Part shown: positions 16,939 through 25,637 of the stretch, one piece after another
Layout: every line of letters begins with the position of its first letter
Numbering within the stretch: position 1 is the first letter of the stretch
DNA from: Thermoanaerobacter sp. A7A
Lineage (GTDB): Bacteria > Bacillota > Thermoanaerobacteria > Thermoanaerobacterales > Thermoanaerobacteraceae
NCBI RefSeq assembly: GCF_000445185.1
Contig: NZ_AVAF01000171.1
Coordinates: 36,870-100,869, forward strand
DNA length: 64,000 nt
Direction of reading: 5' to 3'
Position numbers and translations under genes: made by a program
Notes under the pieces: generated by a model
Database searches by the model: none
The model's input: only the letters and a program-made list of their open reading frames with translations
What the model was told of the DNA's origin: nothing

Positions 16939-18351
16939 TTGAGCAAAAATAGACTTTTTAAAAAACTTTTTATAAGCAATATGATTATCATCCTTATTAC
17001 TTTGTCTATTCTTTCAGGGATGTTTTATCTGATGTTTCAAAACTATTACTTTGCTGACAAAGAAAAAATAATGTTAGAAGAGGCTCAAGAAATAAATGCA
17101 ATTTTAAATGAATTTGCGGTAGGAGACATAAACATAGATAAATGGAATCAAGAACTAAACGTTGTTACTAGATTGATTAATGCTACTGTATGGATCGTAG
17201 ATAAAGAAGGGCTAATTTACAGTCAATCACAACAGCAGGGCAAAGCATGGACAGGAGTAAGCCTCAGTAAAGAAGAAATAAAAAGCATTTTAGATGGACA
17301 ATCTGTTGTAAAAAAAGGATATTTTGGTGGCAAATTCAATCAGCCTGTTTTGACAGTAGGAGTGCCTCTTGTTATAAATGGCCGAATTGAAGGTGCTATA
17401 TTTATGCATGCTCCTTTGACAGAAATGAATAAAACTATTATTAACATCTTTATTTTAATGCTTTTATCTGGAGGAGTAGCTCTTATAATAGGTTTTGTGC
17501 TCATTTCTTATACTTCCAGTAAAATATCTCAGCCTCTTAAAGAGATGAGCTTAGCTGTTCAGCAGGTAGCGAAGGGGAATTTTTCTGCAAGGGTACAACA
17601 TAAGGAAGAAGATGAAATAGGGGATTTGGCTAAATCCTTTAATATTATGGCAAAAGAATTAGAACAATTAGAAAACATGAGAAAAGATTTTGTGGCAAAT
17701 GTTTCTCACGAATTGAGGTCTCCATTGACCTCTATACAAGGATATATAGATGGGATATTAGACGGTACTATTCCAAAGGAAAAAGCTTGCGATTATCTTA
17801 AAATAGTACAAAAAGAAACACGGAGGATGTCTCGGCTCATAGACGATTTTCTTGAAATGACTAAACTTGAGTCAGGTCAATTTCCACTTAATAAGACTGA
17901 ATTTGATATAAATGAACTTATAAGACTGGCTGTTATAAAGTTTGAAAAAAGGATAGTTGAAAAAGATTTAGCTGTTAAGGTTGATTTTGAAGAAGACAGA
18001 CGAATAGTTATAGGGGATAGGGATAAGATAGAGCAAGTTTTGACAAATCTTATAGATAATGCAATAAAGTTTTCTAAAGAAAGGGGTATAATTCATATTT
18101 TTACTGAAATAAAAGATGACAAAGTATTCATTACTATAAAAGATAATGGAATAGGTATTTCTCCAGAAGACCAAGAGCATATATGGGATAGATTTTATAA
18201 AGCGGACAAATCGAGAGGAAAAGATGGAGCAGGCCTTGGGCTTTATATAGTAAAGCGTATTATAAATGCTCATAACGAGGAAATATGGGTAGAAAGTGAA
18301 GTTGGTAAAGGTACAGCATTTACTTTTACTTTGTCGGTGAAAAAATTTTAA
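16939..18351 (+). CDS. Membrane sensor histidine kinase
   Basis: 470 aa. A transmembrane helix at about 10-33, an extracytoplasmic domain of about 135 residues, a second helix at about 168-190, HAMP at about 190-243, HisKA with His257 in FVANVSHELRSPLTS, and HATPase_c with DNAIKF, DNGIGI and GAGLGLYIV. There is no PAS domain, unlike WalK. It starts with TTG 2 nt after the response regulator stop. The N-terminal outer domain probably senses an envelope signal. A run of HtrA downstream suggests secretion or folding stress. Confidence 0.93.
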   Translation: MSKNRLFKKLFISNMIIILITLSILSGMFYLMFQNYYFADKEKIMLEEAQEINAILNEFAVGDINIDKWNQELNVVTRLINATVWIVDKEGLIYSQSQQQGKAWTGVSLSKEEIKSILDGQSVVKKGYFGGKFNQPVLTVGVPLVINGRIEGAIFMHAPLTEMNKTIINIFILMLLSGGVALIIGFVLISYTSSKISQPLKEMSLAVQQVAKGNFSARVQHKEEDEIGDLAKSFNIMAKELEQLENMRKDFVANVSHELRSPLTSIQGYIDGILDGTIPKEKACDYLKIVQKETRRMSRLIDDFLEMTKLESGQFPLNKTEFDINELIRLAVIKFEKRIVEKDLAVKVDFEEDRRIVIGDRDKIEQVLTNLIDNAIKFSKERGIIHIFTEIKDDKVFITIKDNGIGISPEDQEHIWDRFYKADKSRGKDGAGLGLYIVKRIINAHNEEIWVESEVGKGTAFTFTLSVKKF

Positions 18352-18377
18352 AAAATCACAATAAAATATTTACACTT

Positions 18378-18411
18378 TGTTAACACTTTATTCATAAATA
18401 AGGGATACAAT
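18378..18411 (+). promoter_or_regulatory. Response-regulator-type box and -10 upstream of a possible small RNA
   Basis: TGTTAA-N5-TATTCA at 18378-18394, then exactly 11 nt, then TACAAT at 18406-18411. There is no -35 match, as in activator-dependent OmpR/PhoB promoters. The htrA promoter below has the same spacing. Confidence 0.5.
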
Positions 18412-18417
18412 AATATT

Positions 18418-18490
18418 TGAGAGCGACAAATGCCTCTCCTTGACCTCCCTTATCATAGCGGTCCAAGTGAATACTTGGGCCGCACATTTA
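18418..18490 (+). ncRNA. Candidate small RNA or leader with terminal hairpin
   Basis: Starting about 7 nt after the -10 above, the sequence contains a pyrimidine-rich stretch with CTCTCC and CCTCCC (complementary to Shine-Dalgarno sequences). It then has an 11-bp hairpin, GCGGTCCAAGT (18458-18468) with ACTTGGGCCGC (18473-18483), loop GAAT, followed by ATTTATTT. There is no open frame with an SD. The layout fits a C/U-rich regulatory RNA, but the U-tract is weak and it could simply be the terminator of the kinase operon. Confidence 0.4.
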
Positions 18491-18547
18491 TTTATAAAAA
18501 ACAACGCGGAAATTTTTTAATAAAAACTACTTAAAATCTTTACATCA

Positions 18548-18581
18548 TGTTCATAATTTGTTAATAAAAAGGGGTTATAAT
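18548..18581 (+). promoter_or_regulatory. htrA promoter with response-regulator-type box
   Basis: TGTTCA-N5-TGTTAA at 18548-18564, 11 nt gap, TATAAT at 18576-18581, no -35 consensus. The box is close to the TGTWAH-N5-TGTWAH form bound by WalR/PhoP-type regulators. Confidence 0.55.
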
Positions 18582-18615
18582 TAAAAGCAAGAAAGAACAA
18601 AAGGAGTGAGTGATT

Positions 18616-19977
18616 ATGGATTACGAAAAAGACTTTGAAGATAAAATTGAAAAGAATGATCCGGAGAATGTAGTTCTTCCAGAAGAAAATGAAAAAGAAG
18701 AGCTATATCAAACAGAAGAATTAAATAGCGAAATATTAAAAGCAGAGGAACAAAAGCAAGAGGAGTTGGAAACTACTGCGCCAATTCCTAAAGTGGTATT
18801 TAGAAACAACAAAAAGAGTTTGGGGAAGATGGTAAAAAGATTCAGAAAGAGAATGTTAGCTTCTTTTATCGCAGTAGCGTTGGTGGCAGCTTTAATCGGC
18901 GGAGGAATTACAGGAACTGTAATGAAATACTACGTGACCCCAAATGATGCGTCAGCACAAGTTGTTACAAGATATTTACCTCTAGATGCTACTTCGTCAG
19001 ACGAAAGCGGTATTTTAAATTTGATACCCAACATTTACAAAATAGTGAGCCCAGCAGTTGTAGAAATTAGTACAAGTGTTGCTTACAACTACGGTTATAG
19101 AACTAGAGGTAGCGGTTCTGGATTTATCATAAGCTCTGATGGATACATTGTCACAAATAACCATGTAATTGACGGAGCATCAAAAATCACAGTAAAACTT
19201 TCAGATGGAAGAAGTGCTGATGCAAAACTTGTAGGAAAAGATGATAGAACAGACCTCGCAGTACTTAAAATAAACCTTCCTAATTTACCCATTGTAAAAC
19301 TAGGAGATTCTTCCAAACTCCAACCTGGGGAATTGGCAATTGCTATAGGCAATCCTCTTGGAGAATCCTTTGCAGGTACAGTCACAGCAGGTATAATAAG
19401 CGGACTCAACAGGAATCTCCAAAGTGATTATGGGCCTGTCAAACTCATACAAACAGATGCAGCTATAAATCCTGGCAACAGCGGCGGACCTCTTGTGAAC
19501 AGTAAAGCAGAAGTTATAGGTATAACAAGTGTTAAGCTCACTTCAATAGGACCAAGTATTCAAGACCCTTTTGGAATGTTCCAGAGCCAAGAAACTCCTG
19601 TTGAGGGTATGGGTTTTGCAATTCCAATAAACGAGGCAAAACCTATAATTGACCAGATAATAAAACACGGCTATGTAGAAAGGCCTATGATGGGAATAGG
19701 TGCTCAAACTATTACACAACAAGATGCAGCCCGATATAATTTGCCCGTAGGAGTGTATGTAGTTCAAGTTCAGCCAAATAGTGGAGCAGAAAAAGCTGGT
19801 ATTCAACCAGGAGATGTGATAATAAAGGTTGATGGTAAAGACATTACTTCCTTTGAGGATTTACAAGGCATATTAAATAACCACAAAGTTGGAGATGTAA
19901 TAAATGTAACAATTTGGAGAAATAGCAAAACATTTACAGTTCCTGTAAAGTTGCAAAGCAGTGCAAACTTTCAATAA
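18616..19977 (+). CDS. htrA: HtrA/DegP-like membrane-anchored serine protease
   Basis: Envelope quality-control protease, 453 aa. An acidic cytoplasmic N-terminus of about 75 residues is followed by one membrane helix (about 81-102), a trypsin-like domain with His183 (NNHVIDGA), Asp213 (RTDLAVLK) and Ser289 (NPGNSGGPL), and a C-terminal PDZ domain (about 355-450, GVYVVQVQPNSGAEKAGIQPGD). ATG 18616 with SD AAGGAG is preferred to GTG 18610. The neighbouring two-component system probably controls it. Confidence 0.95.
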   Translation: MDYEKDFEDKIEKNDPENVVLPEENEKEELYQTEELNSEILKAEEQKQEELETTAPIPKVVFRNNKKSLGKMVKRFRKRMLASFIAVALVAALIGGGITGTVMKYYVTPNDASAQVVTRYLPLDATSSDESGILNLIPNIYKIVSPAVVEISTSVAYNYGYRTRGSGSGFIISSDGYIVTNNHVIDGASKITVKLSDGRSADAKLVGKDDRTDLAVLKINLPNLPIVKLGDSSKLQPGELAIAIGNPLGESFAGTVTAGIISGLNRNLQSDYGPVKLIQTDAAINPGNSGGPLVNSKAEVIGITSVKLTSIGPSIQDPFGMFQSQETPVEGMGFAIPINEAKPIIDQIIKHGYVERPMMGIGAQTITQQDAARYNLPVGVYVVQVQPNSGAEKAGIQPGDVIIKVDGKDITSFEDLQGILNNHKVGDVINVTIWRNSKTFTVPVKLQSSANFQ

Positions 19978-20001
19978 ATAAAATAAAGGCCTCCCTCGCA
20001 C

Positions 20002-20042
20002 AAAGGCTACCGGCAAGTTATCGCTTGCCGGTAGCCTTTTAC
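20002..20042 (+). terminator. htrA terminator
   Basis: A perfect 16-bp stem, AAAGGCTACCGGCAAG (20002-20017) with CTTGCCGGTAGCCTTT (20024-20039), then T. A very stable hairpin that isolates htrA from pth. Confidence 0.9.
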
Positions 20043-20104
20043 ACATACTATAGCTTTTTTTCGTTTAATTATGTATAATTAATTTGATAAGGAAGGGTGG
20101 TCGT

Positions 20105-20659
20105 ATGTACATAATTGCAGGTTTAGGAAATCCTGGTAGAGAATATGAAGAAACTAGGCATAATATAGGGTTTATGGTAATAGATGAGTTGGCAAAAAAA
20201 TTAGGTATAAATGTCACAAAATTAAAATTTAAATCCCTTGTGGGTGAAGGGAATTTTAAAGGAGAGAAAATAATTCTTTTAAAGCCTCAGACATTTATGA
20301 ATTTAAGTGGTGAAGCTTTATACGATGCTGTAAATTTTTATAAAATTCAACTTGAAAATGTAATTGTAATTTATGACGATAAAGACCTGGATGTGGGCAA
20401 AATAAGGATAAGAAAAAAAGGAAGTTCGGGCGGTCACAATGGAATGAATTCTATCATATATCTTTTAAATAGCGAAGAATTTCCGCGTATTAGAATTGGA
20501 ATTGGAAAACCGCAAAAGGATTTAGTAAGTTACGTATTAGGAAAATTTGAAGAGTCAGAGAAAAAACTAATTGATGAAGCTGTTATAAAAGCAGCAGATG
20601 CAGTGATAGATATTATAGAAAATGGGATAGAACATGCTATGAGCAAATTTAACGGTTGA
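20105..20659 (+). CDS. pth: Peptidyl-tRNA hydrolase
   Basis: Releases tRNA from prematurely dropped peptidyl-tRNA; 184 aa. The N-terminus MYIIAGLGNPGREYEETRHNIGF contains catalytic His19 and binding residue Asn9; KPQTFMNLSG and GSSGGHNGMNS are the other signatures. ATG 20105 lies 7 nt after GGAAGGGTGG. The gene equals Bacillus spoVC and keeps its place before mfd. Confidence 0.96.
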   Translation: MYIIAGLGNPGREYEETRHNIGFMVIDELAKKLGINVTKLKFKSLVGEGNFKGEKIILLKPQTFMNLSGEALYDAVNFYKIQLENVIVIYDDKDLDVGKIRIRKKGSSGGHNGMNSIIYLLNSEEFPRIRIGIGKPQKDLVSYVLGKFEESEKKLIDEAVIKAADAVIDIIENGIEHAMSKFNG

Positions 20660-20690
20660 TAAAAAGGCAATAAAGGAGAAAAAAGAATAC

Positions 20691-21059
20691 ATGTGGCTAT
20701 TATCTGGAATTGGTGGTGTAATTTTAGCATATTTTCTAAATAGGATGGCAGTAACTAAATATAAGAGAAGAGCTATAATTTATTTTGTACCAATCATTGA
20801 AGAAACGTGTAAGACAGTGGCGGGGTATTTGACTTCCTCTATTCTTTTGTCTCATTTGATATTTGGAATTGCAGAGGCAGTAAATGATTACATAAAAACT
20901 TCCTATAAGATCAATTTAAGGGCTTCTATTTTAAGTATCTTAAGCCACAGCTTTTTTGGTATAACCTCTTACATATTAGTGATGCAAACAAATATTTTTT
21001 TGGCCATTATTGTAACTTCTTTAATACACGGCTTATGGAATAGGCTTATGTTGAGGTGA
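20691..21059 (+). CDS. Small polytopic membrane protein with PrsW-like motifs
   Basis: 122 aa, nearly all hydrophobic, with about four membrane spans. Residues 34-42 read VPIIEETCK, containing the EExxK motif of PrsW intramembrane proteases. FGIAE (FxxxE) follows at about 58-62 and the two C-terminal spans carry His (SHSFFG, IHGLWN). It is about half the length of PrsW, so the assignment is an inference from motif order. Its stop overlaps the mfd start region, so the two are coupled. In Bacillus this position between pth and mfd holds fin (yabK), an unrelated sigma-F inhibitor. Confidence 0.6.
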   Translation: MWLLSGIGGVILAYFLNRMAVTKYKRRAIIYFVPIIEETCKTVAGYLTSSILLSHLIFGIAEAVNDYIKTSYKINLRASILSILSHSFFGITSYILVMQTNIFLAIIVTSLIHGLWNRLMLR

Positions 21060-21064
21060 TGAAC

Positions 21065-24000
21065 ATGTTTACTCGTCAAATAGAGGAATTAAAAGAGATT
21101 AAAACAATAGAAGAATTTCTACAACACGGGAAAGGACCTATTTTGGCTTATGGGCTTACAGATTCTCAAAAAGCCCATATTGCCCATTATATAATGACTA
21201 AGTTTAACAAAAAGGTGTTAGTTATTGCTCCTGATGAGGTGGAAGCAAGAAAAATATACGAAGATTTGTATTCTTTTAATTTTGGCAATGCTTCTTTATT
21301 TCCCAAAAGAGAAGCCTTGTTTTATAAAATAGATGCTGCGAGTCAAGAAGTGGTGTCTCAAAGATTACAGGTAATTAAAAAATTGTCAGAAGAAAGTTCC
21401 CATGCTGTAGTCACTTCTATAGATGCAGCATTAGGTAAGCTCATACCTATGGATTTATTTAAAAAGTATCACTTTGTTTTTAAATTAGGTGATACTGTGA
21501 ATTTGGAGAAAGTTATAAAAAATTTGGTGACCATGGGGTATGAAAGAGTTCAAATGGTAGAAGGAAAAGGACAATTTAGTGTGAGAGGAGGAATAATTGA
21601 CGTTTTTTCCCCTACCGAAGAATATCCATGGAGAATTGAACTTTTTGGCGATGAAATAGATTCCATAAGGACTTTTGATGTGATTACACAAAGGTCTCTA
21701 GAAAATATTGATAATATAAATATTTTCCCAGCTACAGAGTTTATCGCAGAAGCAGAGCACATCAAAAAGGGGATTTCTGCAGTTTCGAACTATTTAAATT
21801 CCTATTTGTCAAAAATAAAAAAATCGAAAAGTGGAATTGCAGAAAAATTACAGCAAAAATTTGAAGAGATTATGGAGGAGATTACCGAGGCTAAAAGGGT
21901 AGAAAATATTCATGAGCTTATAGATTATTTTTATGATGATGTCTATTCTATTGTTGATTATATGGGAGAAGAGGCAGTTATTATTTTAGATGAAAGCAGT
22001 CGTATTAAACAAAGGGTAAATAACCTTCAAATGGAATTTAATGAAAATTTCAAGGTTTTACTAGAAAAAGGAGAGGTTTTGCCCGAGCAAAGTAAGCTTT
22101 TTTTTGATTATGATGAAATATTAAAAAGAGTGAAAAATAATTTTTTACTCATAATTAATACTTTAGCAAAACCTGATAATGAGTTACAACCCCAAACGAT
22201 TGTTAATTTTATATCAAGGTCTATGCATCCTTTTCACGGCAAAATGGATATTTTAGTAGATGATTTGAAATATTACAAAAACACAGGATATAAAGTGTTG
22301 CTTTTAAGTGGGAATCAAGAAAGAGCAAGAGTTTTAAAAGATACGCTTGAAAGTTTTAACATTGATACTGTAGTGATTAAAGACAGTGAATACGATATAC
22401 AAAAAGGGCAAGTGGTCATATATCCTGCCTCTGTTAGCAAGGGGTTTGAGTATGTGGATGCAAAATTTGCGGTTATAAGCGATGGAGAAATTTTTGGTCA
22501 GACTAAAAGGAGTAAAAAAACTATAAAAATTAAAAATGCCGACAAGATAAAGAGCTTTACTGAATTAGAAGTAGGGTCATATGTTGTTCATGTAAATTAT
22601 GGTATAGGAAAGTATGAAGGTATAGAAAAAATAAAAGTAGATGGGATTATAAGGGATTATTTGAAGATAATTTACGCGGGAGGAGATACCCTTTTTGTAC
22701 CAGTGGAACAATTAGACCTTGTGCAAAAATATGTAGGACCGACAGACAATCCTCCTAAATTAAATAAATTGGGGGGGAGTGAATGGATTAGAGTTAAAAG
22801 AAAAGCCAAAAAAGCAGTAGAAGACATCGCAAAAGACTTGATTAAGCTTTATGCAAAAAGACAGATAGCTAAAGGGCATGCTTTTTCTCCTGATACTCCA
22901 TGGCAAAAAGAGTTTGAAGAACAATTTCCCTATGAAGAGACAGAAGACCAGTTAAGGTGTATAAAAGAAATTAAAGAGGATATGGAAAAAGACAGGCCAA
23001 TGGATAGACTTCTCTGTGGAGATGTGGGATATGGCAAAACAGAAGTAGCTTTAAGGGCTGCTTTTAAAGCAGTGGCTGATGGGAAACAGGTGGCTTTTTT
23101 GTGCCCTACAACTATCTTGGCTTATCAGCATTATACTAATTTCATAGAAAGATTCAAAGAATTTCCTGTAAAGATAGAAATGCTCAGTCGTTTTAGGACT
23201 CCTAAAGAACAAGCGCAAATAATTAAAAGTCTGGCGGAAGGGACTATCGATATTATTGTTGGTACTCACAGACTTTTACAGAGTGATGTAAAATTTAAAG
23301 ATTTGGGACTTTTAATTATAGACGAAGAACAGAGATTTGGGGTTGTTCATAAAGAAAAAATAAAGAGGCTAAAAGAAAATATAGATGTATTGACTTTGGC
23401 GGCGACTCCTATTCCAAGAACGCTACACATGTCTTTGATTGGGATAAGAGATATGAGTATACTTGAAAATCCTCCTGAAGACCGATATCCAGTAGAAACT
23501 TATGTAGTGGAATTTAATGAAGAATTGATAAAAGACGCAATACTGAGAGAAATGGGAAGAGGAGGACAAGTTTTTTTTGTATACAACCGCGTAAACGGCA
23601 TAGAAAAAATAGCGTCTTTTATAAAGGAATTGATTCCAGATTGCCGAGTTGCTATAGCTCATGGGCAAATGGAAGAAAGTCAGCTGGAGAAAGTAATGAT
23701 AGATTTTGTAAATGGAGAGTACGATGTGTTAGTCAGCACTACAATAATTGAGATAGGGCTTGATATACCAAATGTAAATACTATTATAGTTTATGATGCA
23801 GATAAGTTAGGGCTTTCTCAATTGTATCAATTAAGAGGACGAGTAGGTAGGTCAAATAGACTTGCTTATGCTTATTTTACTTATAGAAAGGATAAAGTTT
23901 TAAGTGAAGTGGCAGAAAAGAGGTTGGAGGCGATAAAAGAGTTTACTGAATTTGGTTCTGGATTCAAAATTGCCATGAGGGATTTGGAGATAAGAGGTGC

Positions 24001-24574
24001 AGGAAATCTCCTTGGAGCAGAACAACATGGTCATATTGATGCAATTGGCTATGACTTGTATTTAAAGCTTTTAGAGGAAGCTATACGAAATTTAAAGGGA
24101 GAAGCTCCCAAAGAAAAGATTACTACCACAATAGACATAAAAGTCAATGCTTATATTGACTCTTCCTATATTGAAGACGAAAATTTAAGATTAGAAATGT
24201 ACAAGAAAATAGCCTCTATAGAATCTAGAGAAGATATGATGGAGATTTCAGAAGAACTTGTAGATAGGTTTGGCGATTATCCAAAACCTGTAGAGGCACT
24301 ATTAGAAATTGCCTATTTAAAAGCTATTGCTTCTCAGGTCAACATTACTGAAATAACTGAAAAAGGAAACGCCGTAATTTTAAAGTTTAAAGATACAAAA
24401 TCAGTAAATATGCAGGCTATAGAAAAGGCAATAAAGGAATATGGAGGGAATTTAGTATTTTCAAGTCAAGTACAACCGTACCTTACTTATAAATTCAATA
24501 AAAAAGAGACTATACAAAAGGAACTTATAGAATTGGTAGAAAAAATAAAAAGTTTGCAGTTAGTGGAGAAATGA
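21065..24574 (+). CDS. mfd: Transcription-repair coupling factor
   Basis: SF2 translocase that removes stalled RNA polymerase and recruits UvrA; about 1170 aa, full length. The N-terminal UvrB-like module has GQFSVRGGIIDVFSP. The RNA-polymerase-interacting (CarD-like) domain contains VGSYVVHVNYGIGKYEGI. The helicase Walker A is GDVGYGKTEVALRAAF at about residue 651 and motif II is DEEQRFG; the TRCF C-terminal domain is present. ATG 21065 sits 8 nt after GAGG; ATG 21059 is an alternative. Confidence 0.96.
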   Translation: MFTRQIEELKEIKTIEEFLQHGKGPILAYGLTDSQKAHIAHYIMTKFNKKVLVIAPDEVEARKIYEDLYSFNFGNASLFPKREALFYKIDAASQEVVSQRLQVIKKLSEESSHAVVTSIDAALGKLIPMDLFKKYHFVFKLGDTVNLEKVIKNLVTMGYERVQMVEGKGQFSVRGGIIDVFSPTEEYPWRIELFGDEIDSIRTFDVITQRSLENIDNINIFPATEFIAEAEHIKKGISAVSNYLNSYLSKIKKSKSGIAEKLQQKFEEIMEEITEAKRVENIHELIDYFYDDVYSIVDYMGEEAVIILDESSRIKQRVNNLQMEFNENFKVLLEKGEVLPEQSKLFFDYDEILKRVKNNFLLIINTLAKPDNELQPQTIVNFISRSMHPFHGKMDILVDDLKYYKNTGYKVLLLSGNQERARVLKDTLESFNIDTVVIKDSEYDIQKGQVVIYPASVSKGFEYVDAKFAVISDGEIFGQTKRSKKTIKIKNADKIKSFTELEVGSYVVHVNYGIGKYEGIEKIKVDGIIRDYLKIIYAGGDTLFVPVEQLDLVQKYVGPTDNPPKLNKLGGSEWIRVKRKAKKAVEDIAKDLIKLYAKRQIAKGHAFSPDTPWQKEFEEQFPYEETEDQLRCIKEIKEDMEKDRPMDRLLCGDVGYGKTEVALRAAFKAVADGKQVAFLCPTTILAYQHYTNFIERFKEFPVKIEMLSRFRTPKEQAQIIKSLAEGTIDIIVGTHRLLQSDVKFKDLGLLIIDEEQRFGVVHKEKIKRLKENIDVLTLAATPIPRTLHMSLIGIRDMSILENPPEDRYPVETYVVEFNEELIKDAILREMGRGGQVFFVYNRVNGIEKIASFIKELIPDCRVAIAHGQMEESQLEKVMIDFVNGEYDVLVSTTIIEIGLDIPNVNTIIVYDADKLGLSQLYQLRGRVGRSNRLAYAYFTYRKDKVLSEVAEKRLEAIKEFTEFGSGFKIAMRDLEIRGAGNLLGAEQHGHIDAIGYDLYLKLLEEAIRNLKGEAPKEKITTTIDIKVNAYIDSSYIEDENLRLEMYKKIASIESREDMMEISEELVDRFGDYPKPVEALLEIAYLKAIASQVNITEITEKGNAVILKFKDTKSVNMQAIEKAIKEYGGNLVFSSQVQPYLTYKFNKKETIQKELIELVEKIKSLQLVEK

Positions 24575-24627
24575 TATATAATTAAGTTATCACTATGTAA
24601 ACTTTTTAAAGTCAGGAGGATGTTATT

Positions 24628-25533
24628 TTGAAAAGGAAAATCGCATTACTTTTATTTTTTGTTTTTATAGTATTTTTAACCGTATCCTGCTCTGCCAAAA
24701 AAGACGTTGTTGCAACTGTTAATGGGGAAAACATTACAAATGCTGAATACAAAAAAGCTTTTGACCAAGTAAAAGCTCAAATTGAAAGTAGTCCACAATA
24801 TACAAAAGACATATGGAATCAGGATTATCAAGGGAAAAAATTTTTAGATGCAGTAAAGGAAAATGTGCTTGATAATTTAATTGCTCAAAAAATACTTGTG
24901 CAAGAGGCAATAAAAAATAATATTACAGTTACAGATAAAGAAATAGATGATGAGTATCAAAAAGAAAAGGAAGTTAATAAAGATATTACAAAGGAAGATG
25001 TGAAAAATTACCTTTTAATAAATAAGCTCTTTGACAAATATACAAAAGATGTAAAAGTTACAGAAGAAGAGTTAAAAAAGTATTATGATAATAATAAAGA
25101 ACAGTTTGAAGTAGTAAAGGCTAGTCATATATTAGTGGCTGATGAAAAAACAGCAGAAGATATATACAATCGACTTATGAAAGGGGAAAATTTTGCTACT
25201 TTAGCAAAAGAGTATTCTACTGATACGGCTACAAAAGACAAAGGAGGAGATCTGGGAGAATTTCCTCATGGTGTTATGGTTCCTGAGTTTGACCAAGTAG
25301 TTTTTTCACTTAAGAAAGGTGAGATATCAAAACCTGTTAAGACTGCTTATGGATATCATATAATAAAGTCAGAGGGTGTTACAATAAAACCTTTTAATGA
25401 AGTAAAAGATGCGATAGAAAGATATTTGTTAAATAATAAGAAAAATCAGGTTATTAAAGAAAAATATGATGCACTTGAGAAAGCAGCAAAGATACAAAAG
25501 TTTCCTCAAAATATAAAAGTAACAGTGGGATAA
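24628..25533 (+). CDS. PrsA-like foldase lipoprotein (parvulin PPIase)
   Basis: Extracytoplasmic folding factor, 301 aa. A signal peptide with lipobox LTVSC predicts lipid attachment at about Cys21. An N-terminal SurA-like helical domain is followed by a PPIC parvulin domain (about 145-235: ASHILVADEKTAEDI, GGDLGEF, GYHIIKS). TTG start 8 nt after AGGAGG. It probably assists folding of secreted proteins at the outer membrane face; it lies between mfd and spoVT, with its own terminator. Confidence 0.9.
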   Translation: MKRKIALLLFFVFIVFLTVSCSAKKDVVATVNGENITNAEYKKAFDQVKAQIESSPQYTKDIWNQDYQGKKFLDAVKENVLDNLIAQKILVQEAIKNNITVTDKEIDDEYQKEKEVNKDITKEDVKNYLLINKLFDKYTKDVKVTEEELKKYYDNNKEQFEVVKASHILVADEKTAEDIYNRLMKGENFATLAKEYSTDTATKDKGGDLGEFPHGVMVPEFDQVVFSLKKGEISKPVKTAYGYHIIKSEGVTIKPFNEVKDAIERYLLNNKKNQVIKEKYDALEKAAKIQKFPQNIKVTVG

Positions 25534-25536
25534 AAA

Positions 25537-25566
25537 TCCGGCAATTTAGTTGCCGGTCTTTTTTTT
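25537..25566 (+). terminator. Terminator after prsA-like gene
   Basis: CCGGCAA-TTTAG-TTGCCGG followed by TCTTTTTTTT. Confidence 0.9.
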
Positions 25567-25567
25567 G

Positions 25568-25598
25568 CGAATAAATTTATGGAAAAATATAAATACTA
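25568..25598 (+). promoter_or_regulatory. Sigma-G-like promoter of spoVT
   Basis: CGAATA at 25568-25573 (consensus TGAATA) and AATACTA at 25592-25598 (consensus CATACTA), 18-bp spacer, one mismatch in each element. spoVT is sigma-G-dependent in Bacillus. Confidence 0.5.
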
Positions 25599-25637
25599 AT
25601 CTTGAGCTAAAAATTTTAGGAAATGGAGGTATTTACT

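Noticed and set aside
18352..18609. T-box or known metabolite riboswitch between the kinase gene and htrA
   Set aside because: No T-box TGGNACCGCG motif or other riboswitch core is visible; the hairpin has no competing anti-terminator that I could find.
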